A stretch of DNA of 64,000 bases. It comes from Stenotrophomonas_A sp036566925 (GTDB taxonomy: Bacteria > Pseudomonadota > Gammaproteobacteria > Xanthomonadales > Xanthomonadaceae). The position numbers and the translations under genes are program-made. Under the pieces are notes generated by a model. The model ran no database searches, was not told the DNA's origin, and worked only from the letters and a program-made list of their open reading frames with translations. The DNA is taken from assembly GCA_036566925.1 (NCBI GenBank), contig DATCVI010000061.1, positions 1 to 64,000 on the forward strand. Direction: 5' to 3'. How positions within the stretch are numbered: the first letter of the stretch is position 1; every line of letters starts with the position of its first letter. This document shows, one piece after another, positions 18,048 to 26,245 of the stretch.

Positions 18048-18076
18048 GCGCGCGCCGCCAGCGTTGGGGCGCGCGG

Positions 18077-18106
18077 TTGTCGCCGGCGCGCCGCGCTGGC
18101 TAGAAT
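18077..18106 (+). promoter_or_regulatory. Candidate sigma-70 promoter for the DUF2167 operon
   Basis: TTGTCG at 18077-18082 and TAGAAT at 18101-18106 with 18 bases between them. The predicted transcript would start about 18113, leaving roughly 28 leader bases before ATG 18141, with a CAGGGGG-type ribosome binding site in between. A GC-rich inverted segment overlaps the spacer. Confidence 0.5.
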
Positions 18107-18140
18107 CGGCAACGCCAAGGTTGGCATCCAGGGGGAAAAC

Positions 18141-19001
18141 ATGAAGTCGATCGTTGCCGCGGTTCTGGCGGCATTGCTGTGCCTGTGCGTGTTCCAGGCG
18201 CGTGCGCAAGGAGATGTGTCGTCGCTGCCCTGGCAGACCGGCAAGGCGGTGGGGGACATCGCCGGCAAGGCCACCTTCCAGATTCCGGAGGGCTATGCCT
18301 TCCTCGGGGCCAAGGGCACCCGCGAGCTCAACGCGATGATGCACAACCCGCAAGGCAGCGAGGACATCTACACGCTCGCGCCGTTGGATATGTCGTGGGT
18401 CGCGTTCTTCAACTACAGCAACACCGGCTACGTGAAGGACAACGACAAGCTCGATGCCGATGACCTGCTCGCCTCGGTACGCGAGGGCACCGAGGCGGCC
18501 AACCGCGAGCGCAAGGAGAAGGGCTGGGACCCGATGCACGTCACCGGCTGGCGTTTCCAGCCCAAGTACGACAAGGCCATCAATACGCTGGAGTGGGCGA
18601 TCATCGGCGAGAACGAAACCACCCACGAGCAGAGCGTGAACTACAACACCCGCCTGCTCGGCCGCCATGGCGTGATGGAAGTGGTCGTCGTGGCTTCGCC
18701 GGAGGACTTCGACACCGCCATCGCCGATTTCAAGCGCACCTTGCCGGGCTACCAGTACGTGGCCGGCGAGCGTTACGCCGAATTCCGCGAGGGCGACCAT
18801 GTCGCCGAATATGGGCTGGCTGCCCTGGTCACCGGTGGCGCGGCGGCGGTCGCCGCGAAGAAGGGCCTGTTCGGCGCGCTGGGCGCTTTCCTGGCGAGCA
18901 TGTGGAAGTTGCTGGTGGCCGGGGCGATTGCCGCTGCGGCCTGGTTGCGCAAGTTGTTCGGCGGCAAGTCCAAGGCGGACAAGCAAAAGACCATCCAGTG
19001 A
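18141..19001 (+). CDS. DUF2167 membrane protein
   Basis: 286 residues: a signal peptide ending around ARAQ, an extracytoplasmic domain, and two glycine/alanine-rich hydrophobic segments near 228-270 followed by a basic tail. The body has the DUF2167 pattern, including FQIPEGYAFLGA, YSNTGYVKD, GWRFQPKYD and NYNTRLLGR. The family's function is unknown. It is the first gene of a three-gene unit with an unknown membrane protein (GTGA overlap) and a membrane J-domain protein. Confidence 0.85.
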   Translation: MKSIVAAVLAALLCLCVFQARAQGDVSSLPWQTGKAVGDIAGKATFQIPEGYAFLGAKGTRELNAMMHNPQGSEDIYTLAPLDMSWVAFFNYSNTGYVKDNDKLDADDLLASVREGTEAANRERKEKGWDPMHVTGWRFQPKYDKAINTLEWAIIGENETTHEQSVNYNTRLLGRHGVMEVVVVASPEDFDTAIADFKRTLPGYQYVAGERYAEFREGDHVAEYGLAALVTGGAAAVAAKKGLFGALGAFLASMWKLLVAGAIAAAAWLRKLFGGKSKADKQKTIQ

Positions 19002-19738
19002 GCGAAGCCGATCTGTGGCTGCTGGCGGGGATCGTCGCGTTCTACCTGTATGACGCGACGATCCTGCTGTACGCAGACGAGTTGGTGGCCTGGCCGCGCC
19101 GCCGCGCGTGGTCGGCCAGCGTCGGCAACGAGCTGCAATGGCGTGGTCGCTTCGCGTTCCTGCCCAATCCGTTGACGCCGTGGCGCCCGCTGCTGCGCCT
19201 GCAGTGGGAGAGGCCGCCTGGCGATCGCGCACCGGTGCAACTCGGCGAAATCCACGACCTGGCGCGCGCGCTGAGGCCGCTGCGGGCAGCGGTGGCGGTC
19301 ATGGCTTTCCTGCTCGCGGTGCTTCTGCCGCTGGTGCTGTTTGGCTGGCGGCGCTGGGAAGCATTGCTGTTGTTGCTGGGCGCGGTGTACCTGTTGTCCA
19401 GTTGCATGGTGGTGTACACCCTGCGGGCGCGTGTTGCGTTGGGGCTGGATCGACGCGCGTTGTTGTCGCTGGCCGTGGACACCCTCGCGTGTCCACCGTT
19501 CGCGCTCAACCTGGTGCGCAAGATCTCGCTGCGGCACGTTTCGCGCATGGACGGCTTGGCGTTCGCTACGGCGACCCTGGCGCCGGCCGATCTGCGCCGA
19601 CTGCATCGGCAGCTGCTGCCGCGGCTGCAGGCCCTGTTGCTGCGCGAGCCTGGCGACAGCCCCCGCGCCGAGCAGTTGCGTGCCTGCCAGGCGCAGCTAC
19701 AGCTGCAGTCTCCGGAACAACAAGATGAAACTGCCTGA
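18998..19738 (+). CDS. Uncharacterised membrane protein in DUF2167 operon
   Basis: 246 residues from GTG 18998, which overlaps the previous stop in GTGA. A hydrophobic helix at the N-terminus (LLAGIVAFYLYDATILLY) is followed by a soluble stretch, then two strong helices (about 97-115 and 120-140) and a long polar C-terminal part rich in Arg and Leu. I do not recognise the family. The tight overlaps on both sides argue that it works with the DUF2167 protein and the J-domain protein. Confidence 0.75.
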   Translation: MSEADLWLLAGIVAFYLYDATILLYADELVAWPRRRAWSASVGNELQWRGRFAFLPNPLTPWRPLLRLQWERPPGDRAPVQLGEIHDLARALRPLRAAVAVMAFLLAVLLPLVLFGWRRWEALLLLLGAVYLLSSCMVVYTLRARVALGLDRRALLSLAVDTLACPPFALNLVRKISLRHVSRMDGLAFATATLAPADLRRLHRQLLPRLQALLLREPGDSPRAEQLRACQAQLQLQSPEQQDETA

Positions 19739-20063
19739 GATCCTGGTGACCGTCGTCGCCTTCGTGGTCGGCTACTGGCTGATCTCGGTATTCCTGCCGC
19801 TGTTGGGCAAACGCCGCGGTGGCGCCGGGCCGGACGTCGGCCCACAGCGCGAACCGGCCGTGCCGAGCGAGCCGGCCTGGTACGAGGTGCTGGAGGTCGA
19901 GCAGCACGCCAGCGCCGAAGAGATCGCCGCCGCCTACAAACGCCGTATCAGCCAATACCATCCGGACAAGGTGCAGCACCTGGGACCGGAACTCGTGCGC
20001 CTGGCCGAACAGCACGCCAAGCAGATCAACGCAGCCTACGAAACGGCGATGCGCCAACGCTAG
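19725..20063 (+). CDS. Membrane-anchored J-domain protein
   Basis: 112 residues: an N-terminal membrane helix (about 5-27), a short linker, then a compact J domain from about 52 with the invariant HPD at 79-81 (QYHPDKV) and the typical KQINAAYE end. J domains stimulate DnaK ATPase, here probably at the inner membrane, as in DjlA-like proteins. It lacks the zinc and C-terminal substrate domains of DnaJ. It overlaps the preceding gene by 14 bases. Client and partner are unknown; the operon suggests the DUF2167 and membrane proteins. Confidence 0.85.
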   Translation: MKLPEILVTVVAFVVGYWLISVFLPLLGKRRGGAGPDVGPQREPAVPSEPAWYEVLEVEQHASAEEIAAAYKRRISQYHPDKVQHLGPELVRLAEQHAKQINAAYETAMRQR

Positions 20064-20412
20064 CAGCGGTGGCAACGGCGGCAGTGTCAGCACGCCTGGC
20101 GTGCAGGGGGTGTGATTCCGGGCGGCGCAAAATCGGAATTTTCTGACCCTCCAGGCCGTGGTTTTGCGGGGGCTGCGGCGCGGCGATCCATGACAAGGTA
20201 TGCCTACCGGACGCGGAGCCAACGGCTACTCATCCGCGAGCCCTTGAGTAAGGTCGAGCCGGTACCGAAGCGCTGGAAGTGCTGTTCCCGCCCTCCCCAA
20301 ATTGCGGGACTCCCCTGGTACTTGGCGCCCCGTCCGGGCTCGCCGCGACCAGCCTTTCGGATTCATCCCCCGGAATCGCAGTGCGTCGCAAGGTCGACGC
20401 CCAGGAGCAGGC
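20064..20412. other. Gene-free stretch of about 350 bases
   Basis: No supported gene. A perfect palindrome GCACGCC-T-GGCGTGC lies at 20090-20104, 26 bases after the J-domain stop; it lacks a T-run but may mark transcript ends. The rest is slightly less GC-rich than the flanks and may hold the promoter of the 20413 gene; no convincing -35/-10 pair was found. Confidence 0.5.
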
Positions 20413-20628
20413 ATGGACAAGCAGTGCTACGTAGTGGCGGTGGAGCAGTTCGAAGATGCCTGGCTGGTGTCGCGTCCGCAGTGGAGCCCGCTGCGCTATC
20501 TCGCGCAGGACGGCGCGATTCGTAATGCCGAGATGATGGCGCGCCTGCATGCCTGGACCACCGGCCAGCCAACCGAAGTCGTGCTGCGTTCGCAAGCCGG
20601 CGACCACCTAGTGCGCCGCTTCGGCTGA
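20413..20628 (+). CDS. DUF2188-like small protein
   Basis: 71 residues from ATG 20413, with AGGAG at 20403-20407. The pattern (CYVVAVEQFEDAWLV at the start, a central AEMMARLHA helix, then VVLRSQAGDHLVRRFG) resembles the DUF2188 fold, a small beta-alpha-beta protein of unknown function. It is convergent with the DUF488 gene. The assignment to DUF2188 is tentative. Confidence 0.6.
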   Translation: MDKQCYVVAVEQFEDAWLVSRPQWSPLRYLAQDGAIRNAEMMARLHAWTTGQPTEVVLRSQAGDHLVRRFG

Positions 20629-20648
20629 GCCTGCGTGCAACGCGGGCT

Positions 20649-21020
20649 TCAGTGCGCGAGATGGCGAGCGTGCGCCAGGTAGTTCTGCAATACGTGCGCG
20701 TGGTTCACCACCGGATCCTCCGCGGCATACAGCAGGGTGGTGGCGGGGTGCTGGTCGATGATCTCGCGTAGCCGCGCCAGCGCCGCCTGGTGCGCCGGAT
20801 CGGCAAGCTCGGCGCGATAGCGCTCGGTGAACTCGACCATGCGCAAGGGATCGTGGTCCCACCATTGGCGCAGCGCCGGCGACGGCGCCAGTTCCTTGAG
20901 CCACTCGTGCAGATGCGCGCGGCTTTTGCTGATCCCGCGCGGCCACAATCGATCAACCAGTACGCGCGCGCCATCGTGATCGCCGACGGGGTCGTAGATG
21001 CGCTTGATCTTCAGGCTCAT
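20649..21020 (-). CDS. DUF488 family protein (YeaO-like)
   Basis: 123 residues with the DUF488 hallmarks: RIYDPVGDHDGARVLVDRLWPRG at the N-terminus, LHEWLKELAPS, WWDHDP and the C-terminal TLLYAAEDPVVNHAHVL. Function unknown; members are small cytoplasmic proteins. Transcribed away from the thr leader, sharing the 134-base interval before ATG 21155. Confidence 0.87.
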   Translation of the reverse strand: MSLKIKRIYDPVGDHDGARVLVDRLWPRGISKSRAHLHEWLKELAPSPALRQWWDHDPLRMVEFTERYRAELADPAHQAALARLREIIDQHPATTLLYAAEDPVVNHAHVLQNYLAHARHLAH

Positions 21021-21154
21021 GGCGGGCTCCAGCGGTGGCAGGCACAGCGGGCGAGCGGTGGCGAAAAGGTTGCCATTGCAACCGTGATGGCCGCGTTCTG
21101 GCCAATGTGCGTTACCTCTTGACAGCGCTGGGGGCGATGCCCAATCGTGGTGGC

Positions 21155-21292
21155 ATGAACACCGCGCCGCATTCCGCCTCGCTCATCGTGCCGACTCCCG
21201 GTACGCGAGTGCGTGGCTGCGCCGTCACCACCATTACCACCACCATTACCACCCGTACCACTCGTCCGGTGCGGCCCGTCGTCTTCGCGTAG
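21155..21292 (+). CDS. thrL: Threonine operon leader peptide
   Basis: 45-residue open frame ending 89 bases before thrA. Residues 25-36 are TTITTTITTRTT, nine Thr and two Ile in twelve codons (21227-21262), the composition expected of a Thr/Ile attenuation sensor like E. coli ThrL. Codons are almost all ACC for Thr and ATT for Ile. Low charged Thr- or Ile-tRNA would stall the ribosome here and change the folding of the following RNA. The upstream residues up to 24 are not conserved with ThrL, and the start could lie elsewhere, but the Thr run is unmistakable. Confidence 0.8.
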   Translation: MNTAPHSASLIVPTPGTRVRGCAVTTITTTITTRTTRPVRPVVFA

Positions 21293-21306
21293 TTTCCGAA
21301 AACCAC

Positions 21307-21377
21307 GGCCCCGCACCCGGATCAGGATGCGGGGGGTAGCTCCCGATCCGATGCGGCCGGGGCCTCACCCAGAGGTC
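21307..21377 (+). promoter_or_regulatory. thr attenuator: mutually exclusive RNA hairpins
   Basis: Three helices compete. CCCCGCA 21309-21315 pairs with TGCGGGG 21328-21334. CGGATC 21318-21323 pairs with GATCCG 21345-21350. GGCCCCG 21307-21313 pairs with CGGGGCC 21358-21364. In addition GGCCTC 21361-21366 can pair with GAGGTC 21372-21377 (one G-U), burying the AGAGG ribosome binding site of thrA at 21371-21375. There is no T-run, so control may act by translation or a weak terminator rather than the E. coli mechanism. Confidence 0.6.
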
Positions 21378-21381
21378 TGTC

Positions 21382-23892
21382 ATGTCGTCTGCGCCTGCGT
21401 CATTCGTGTCTGCATCACCCAAACCGTTGTCTCCCGCGCCGCGCGCCGTCGTGCACAAATTCGGCGGCACCTCGGTGGCCGATGCGGCGTGCTACCGGCA
21501 TGTGGCGCAACTGTTGCTGGCGCGGCCGGAAAGCCGCCAGGTCACCGTGGTCTCGGCGATGAAGGGCGTGACCGACGCGCTGATCCAGATGGCGGTGGAC
21601 GCGGGCGGCAACAACGACTGGCGCGAACTGTGGCACGACACTCGCGCCCGCCACCGCGGCGCCGCCGTCGCCCTGTTGGGCGAACACGCCGGCCCGCTGC
21701 TGGAATGGCTGGATCGGCAATTCGAACAACTGGCCGAGATCCTCGCCGCGCTGGCGGTGATCGGCGAACTGCCGCGCGAAGTGCTCGACCGCGTGCAGGG
21801 CCTGGGCGAGGTGTACTCGGCGCAGCTGCTCGGCGAACATCTGCGCGCGCTCGGCCAGCCGTGCGCAGTACTCGACGCGCGCGAGGTGCTGGTGGTCAAT
21901 CGCGGCGAGCTCGGCGTGGACGTGGACTGGGGCAGCAGCGCCGAACGCCTGGCGCAATGGCGCCAGTCCAACGCGCAACTGCGGGTGGTCGCGACCGGCT
22001 TCATCGCCCGCGACCGTGCCGGCCGTATCACCACGCTGGGCCGCAACGGCAGCGATTATTCCGGCGCGATCTTCGCCGCGCTGTTCGAGGCCGACGAGTT
22101 GCACATCTGGACCGATGTCGACGGCGTGCTCTCGGCCGACCCGCGGGTTGTGCCCGAAGCAGTACAACTGGAGTCGTTGAGCTATGACGAGGCCTGCGAG
22201 CTGGCGTATTTCGGTGCCAAGGTGGTGCACCCGCAGACGATGTCGCCGGCAATCGAGCGCGGCTTGCCGATCATCATCCGCAACACCTTCCAGCCCGATC
22301 ACCCGGGCACGCGCATCAGCGCGCAGAGCACCGCGCGCGGGCCGATCAAGGGGCTGACGCTGAGCCCCGGGCTGGCGATCCTCAACCTTGAAGGCACCGG
22401 CCTGATCGGCGTGCCGGGTACCGCCGAGCGGGTGTTTGCCTCGCTGCGCAACGCGCGCGTATCGGTGGTGATGATCTCGCAGGGTTCTTCGGAACATTCG
22501 ATCTGCTGCGTGGTGCGCGAGGAGGAGTCGGCGCGCGCGCAGGAGGCGCTGCTGCTGTCCTTCACCCACGAACTGGCGGTCGGGCAGGTGCAGCGGGTGC
22601 AGCTGACCACCGGGGTGAGCGTGCTGGCGGCGGTCGGCGACGGCATGGCCGGCCAGCCCGGCGTGGCGGCGCGGTTGTTCGAATCGCTGGGACGTGCGCA
22701 GGTGAACATCCTGGCGATCGCGCAGGGCTCGTCCGAGCGCAACATCTCGGTGGCGGTGGACAGCCTGCATGCCACCCGCGCGCTGCGTGCTGCGCACGCC
22801 GGCTTCTGGTTGTCGCCGCAGACCTTCGCCGTGGGCGTGATTGGCCCGGGCAATGTCGGTGCGGCCCTGCTCGACCAGCTCGGCAGTGCGCAGCCACAAC
22901 TGCTGGCCAGGGCCAACCTGGACCTGCGCGTGCGCGCGATCGCTTCGCGCGGCCGCATGTGCCTGGCCGAACGCACGCTCGAAGGCGACTGGCGCCCGGC
23001 GTTCAGCGCCGCGCGGGAGGCCACCGACCTGGCACGTTTCACCGCGCATCTGCTCGACGCCAACCTGCCGCACGCGGTCATCATCGATTGCAGCGGCAGT
23101 GCCGAAGTGGCGGACCACTACGTGCAATGGCTGGCCGCCGGCATCCATGTGGTCACCCCGAACAAGCAGGCCGGTGCCGGGCCGCTGGCGCGCTATCGCG
23201 CGATCCGCGAAGCGGCGGCCGGCAGTGGCGCGCGCTTCCGTTACGAGGCCACAGTGGGCGCCGGCTTGCCGGTGATCACCACCTTGCGCGACCTGGTCGA
23301 CACCGGCGACCGGGTGACCTCGATCGAGGGCATCTTCTCCGGCACGCTGGCCTGGTTGTTCAACAAGTTCGACGGCAGCGCGCCGTTCTCCGAGTTGGTG
23401 GCCCAGGCCAAGGTGATGGGCTACACCGAGCCGGACCCGCGCGACGACCTGTCCGGGATCGACGTGGCGCGCAAGCTGGTAATCCTCGCGCGCGAGGCCG
23501 GGCGCGAGATCAGCCTGGAGGACGTGCAGGTCGAGAGCCTGGTGCCCGATGCCCTGCGCGAGGGCGGCATCGACGGTTTCATGGCCGGCCTGCGCGAGGT
23601 CGACGCAGCCTTCGCCCAGCGCCTGCAGTCGGCGCGCGAACGCGGCAATGTGCTGCGCTACGTGGCGCAGCTGCCGCCCGATAGCGCGCCCAGTGTCGGC
23701 CTGGTCGAAGTACCGGCCGACCATGCCTTCGCCAACCTGCACCTCACCGACAACATCGTGCAGTTCACCACCGCGCGCTACTGCGACAACCCGCTGGTGG
23801 TGCAGGGCCCGGGCGCTGGCCCGGAAGTGACCGCCGCCGGCGTGTTCGCCGATCTGTTGCGGGTGGCGGTGGGCGAGGGGACGCGACTGTGA
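21382..23892 (+). CDS. thrA: Bifunctional aspartokinase I/homoserine dehydrogenase I
   Basis: 836-residue fusion enzyme catalysing the first and third steps from aspartate to threonine. The kinase domain begins with HKFGGTSVA (Lys26) and carries TLGRNGSDYSG; two ACT regulatory domains (about 330-475) provide threonine feedback; the homoserine dehydrogenase domain starts near 480 with VGVIGPGNVGAALL and has VVTPNKQAG and EATVGAGLPVI, with the catalytic Lys near EPDPRDDLSGIDVARK. Length and order match ThrA. The stop overlaps the GTG start candidate of thrB. Expression is probably set by the upstream leader. Confidence 0.97.
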   Translation: MSSAPASFVSASPKPLSPAPRAVVHKFGGTSVADAACYRHVAQLLLARPESRQVTVVSAMKGVTDALIQMAVDAGGNNDWRELWHDTRARHRGAAVALLGEHAGPLLEWLDRQFEQLAEILAALAVIGELPREVLDRVQGLGEVYSAQLLGEHLRALGQPCAVLDAREVLVVNRGELGVDVDWGSSAERLAQWRQSNAQLRVVATGFIARDRAGRITTLGRNGSDYSGAIFAALFEADELHIWTDVDGVLSADPRVVPEAVQLESLSYDEACELAYFGAKVVHPQTMSPAIERGLPIIIRNTFQPDHPGTRISAQSTARGPIKGLTLSPGLAILNLEGTGLIGVPGTAERVFASLRNARVSVVMISQGSSEHSICCVVREEESARAQEALLLSFTHELAVGQVQRVQLTTGVSVLAAVGDGMAGQPGVAARLFESLGRAQVNILAIAQGSSERNISVAVDSLHATRALRAAHAGFWLSPQTFAVGVIGPGNVGAALLDQLGSAQPQLLARANLDLRVRAIASRGRMCLAERTLEGDWRPAFSAAREATDLARFTAHLLDANLPHAVIIDCSGSAEVADHYVQWLAAGIHVVTPNKQAGAGPLARYRAIREAAAGSGARFRYEATVGAGLPVITTLRDLVDTGDRVTSIEGIFSGTLAWLFNKFDGSAPFSELVAQAKVMGYTEPDPRDDLSGIDVARKLVILAREAGREISLEDVQVESLVPDALREGGIDGFMAGLREVDAAFAQRLQSARERGNVLRYVAQLPPDSAPSVGLVEVPADHAFANLHLTDNIVQFTTARYCDNPLVVQGPGAGPEVTAAGVFADLLRVAVGEGTRL

Positions 23893-24812
23893 GGATGCAG
23901 GCGCGTGCGTTTTCGCCGGCCTCGGTCGGCAATGCGGCGGTAGGGTTCGACATCCTTGGCCACGCCATTGCCGGCGTTGGCGATAGCGTGAGCGTGCGGC
24001 GCATCGAGGCACCGTACGTGCGCATCGCGGCCATTCGCGGTGCCGCCATAGCCTTGCCGACGCAGGCCGAGGACAACACCGCCGGCGTTGCCTTGATCGC
24101 CCTGCGCGAAGCACTGGCATTGCCGTTCGGTTTCGAGATCGAGATCGACAAGGGCATCGCGCTGGGCTCGGGCATGGGCGGTTCGGCCGCTTCGTGCGTG
24201 GCGGCACTGGTGGCGGCCAACGCCTTGCTCGATGCGCCATTGTCGCGGCAGGCGCTGTATCCATTCGCCCTCGCTGGCGAGGCCGCCGCCAGCGGCGGTC
24301 GCCACGGCGACAACCTCGGCCCGATGTTGCTGGGCGGTCTGGTGCTGGCCACTGCCGACCGGCTGGTGCAGATCCCGGTGCCTGCCGCGTGGCATAGCTT
24401 GCTGGTGCATCCCGATGCGGTATTGGAAACGCGTCGCGCCCGTGCCGCGCTGCAGGGCGACTATCGCTTGGGCGAGTTCGTCGAGCAGAGCGCCAATCTT
24501 GCGCTGGTGCTGGCCGGTTGCCACGCCGGCGATGCCGAGTTGGTCCGCGCCGGCCTGCGCGATGTGCTGGTCGAACCGCGGCGGGCGCCATTGATCGTCG
24601 GTTTCGAGGCGGCCAAGCAGGCGGCGCTGGCGGGCAATGCGATGGGCGCCAGTATTTCCGGCGCCGGTCCCAGCGTCTTTGCCTGGTACGAAACCCACGC
24701 CGCCGCCGCTGCCGCCGCGCCGGCCGTGCAGGAAGCCTTCGCACGTGCCGGCTTCGACAGCCAGGCCTGGGTGTCGCCGTTGGCGTGCCCTGGCGCGCAT
24801 TTGATTGATTGA
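23889..24812 (+). CDS. thrB: Homoserine kinase
   Basis: GHMP-family kinase phosphorylating homoserine. 307 residues from GTG 23889, which overlaps the thrA stop (GTGA); an ATG two codons later at 23895 is equally possible. Signature segments are ARAFSPASVGNAAVGFDILGH, the ATP-binding GIALGSGMGGSAAS, and the C-terminal GASISGAGPSVFAW. Second gene of the thr operon, tightly coupled with thrA. Confidence 0.96.
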   Translation: MRMQARAFSPASVGNAAVGFDILGHAIAGVGDSVSVRRIEAPYVRIAAIRGAAIALPTQAEDNTAGVALIALREALALPFGFEIEIDKGIALGSGMGGSAASCVAALVAANALLDAPLSRQALYPFALAGEAAASGGRHGDNLGPMLLGGLVLATADRLVQIPVPAAWHSLLVHPDAVLETRRARAALQGDYRLGEFVEQSANLALVLAGCHAGDAELVRAGLRDVLVEPRRAPLIVGFEAAKQAALAGNAMGASISGAGPSVFAWYETHAAAAAAAPAVQEAFARAGFDSQAWVSPLACPGAHLID

Positions 24813-24833
24813 TCCCCCTTGCCCGGAGTTCCG

Positions 24834-26123
24834 ATGAATTTCGTTTCCACCCGCCACGGCGCGCCCGTGGCCTCCTTGAGCCAGGCGCTGGCCGCCGGCC
24901 TGGCGCCCGATGGTGGCCTGTACGTACCGCAGGCGGTCCCGGCGCCGCGTGTACTGGCGGCGCGCAGCGACCTGGCCGCCACCACCGCGCAATTGCTGGC
25001 GCCGTTCTTCGCCGGTGATCCGCTGGCCGATGCGCTGCCGGCCATCTGCGCCGAGGCCTACGCCTTCCCGGCGCCTTTGCGGCCGCTGGCCGGCTCCGGC
25101 GATTTCGCGCTGGAGCTGTTCCATGGGCCTACCGCCGCGTTCAAGGATTTCGGCGCGCGTTTCCTGGCCGCCTGCCTGCAGCGCGTGCCGCGCCAGGACG
25201 CGCGCGAGCTGACCATTCTCGTCGCCACCTCTGGCGATACCGGCGCCGCCGTGGCGGCGGCGTTCCATCGCCGGCCGGGTGTGCGCGTGGTGGTGCTGTA
25301 CCCGGATGGCCGCGTATCGCCGCGCCAGGCACACCAGCTCGGCTGCTTCGGCGACAACATCCACGCCTTGCGCGTGGCCGGGACCTTCGACGACTGCCAG
25401 GCGATGGTCAAGCGCGCGCTCAACGACAGCACGCTGCAAGCGCAAGTGCCGCTGAGCTCGGCCAACAGCATCAGCCTGGGCCGCTGGCTGCCGCAGATGG
25501 GCTACTACGCCGACGCCGCGCTGCGCCACCACGCCGCCAGCGGCCGCGAGCTCAACCTGGTCGTGCCGACCGGCAACCTCGGCAACGCGCTCGCGGCGAT
25601 CCTCGCTCGCCAGCTCGGCGTGCCGCTCGGGCGCATCGTGTTGGCGACCAACGCCAACCACGTGCTCCCGGACTTCTTTGCAGGCGGCCCGTACCAGCCG
25701 GCGCCGAGCGTGGCGACCCTGGCCAACGCGATGGATGTCGGTGCGCCGAGTAATTTCGAGCGCCTGCGCTGGCTCTACCGCGACGACGATGCCGCCCTGC
25801 GCGAGGCGTTCCAGGCCTATTCGGTGGACGACGCCCACATTCGCCAGACCGTGGCGGCGCGCTACCGGCGCCATGGCGAAGTGTTCTGCCCGCACACCGC
25901 CACCGCGGTGCACGTGCTCGAGCAATTGCGCGCAGAGGGCGTGCAGGGCGACTGGGCGGTGGCGGCGACCGCCCACCCGGCCAAGTTCGACAGCGTGGTC
26001 GAGCCGTTGATCGGGGCTGCGGTTCCGGTTCCTGAATCGCTGGCGGCGCTGCTGAACCGCCCGGCGTCGGCCGAGCCGCTCGCGGCGGAGTATCCTGCCC
26101 TGCGAGCCTGGCTGGCCGGCTGA
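24834..26123 (+). CDS. thrC: Threonine synthase
   Basis: PLP enzyme converting O-phosphohomoserine to threonine, 429 residues. Start at 24834 follows GGAG at 24825-24828, preferred to an upstream TTG. The PLP lysine is in FHGPTAAFKDFGAR; ATSGDTGAA and the glycine loop VPTGNLGNALA are the other PLP contacts. N-terminal MNFVSTRHG is typical of the short gamma-proteobacterial ThrC. Last gene of thrABC. Confidence 0.96.
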   Translation: MNFVSTRHGAPVASLSQALAAGLAPDGGLYVPQAVPAPRVLAARSDLAATTAQLLAPFFAGDPLADALPAICAEAYAFPAPLRPLAGSGDFALELFHGPTAAFKDFGARFLAACLQRVPRQDARELTILVATSGDTGAAVAAAFHRRPGVRVVVLYPDGRVSPRQAHQLGCFGDNIHALRVAGTFDDCQAMVKRALNDSTLQAQVPLSSANSISLGRWLPQMGYYADAALRHHAASGRELNLVVPTGNLGNALAAILARQLGVPLGRIVLATNANHVLPDFFAGGPYQPAPSVATLANAMDVGAPSNFERLRWLYRDDDAALREAFQAYSVDDAHIRQTVAARYRRHGEVFCPHTATAVHVLEQLRAEGVQGDWAVAATAHPAKFDSVVEPLIGAAVPVPESLAALLNRPASAEPLAAEYPALRAWLAG

Positions 26124-26245
26124 CCGGCGCCATAACCTACCGCGCCGCGGCGCTTGGCAGGGCCGGGCTCGACCACCATATCGATCGCTTCGGGGAGCTA
26201 CACGGATCCGGTTCTCCTGCCACTCATCTGACAGGTCTTTCGTGT

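Noticed and set aside
16668..19232. Upstream extension of the small 16455 gene into a 925-codon frame
   Set aside because: The extension lies antisense to the amidohydrolase and DUF2167 genes; only the part up to 16667 is free of overlap.
21415..24744. Very long open frame on the minus strand across the thr operon
   Set aside because: It is the antisense of thrA and thrB, whose motifs are unmistakable; the translation is His/Gln/Arg-rich as expected from a shadow of GC-rich coding DNA.
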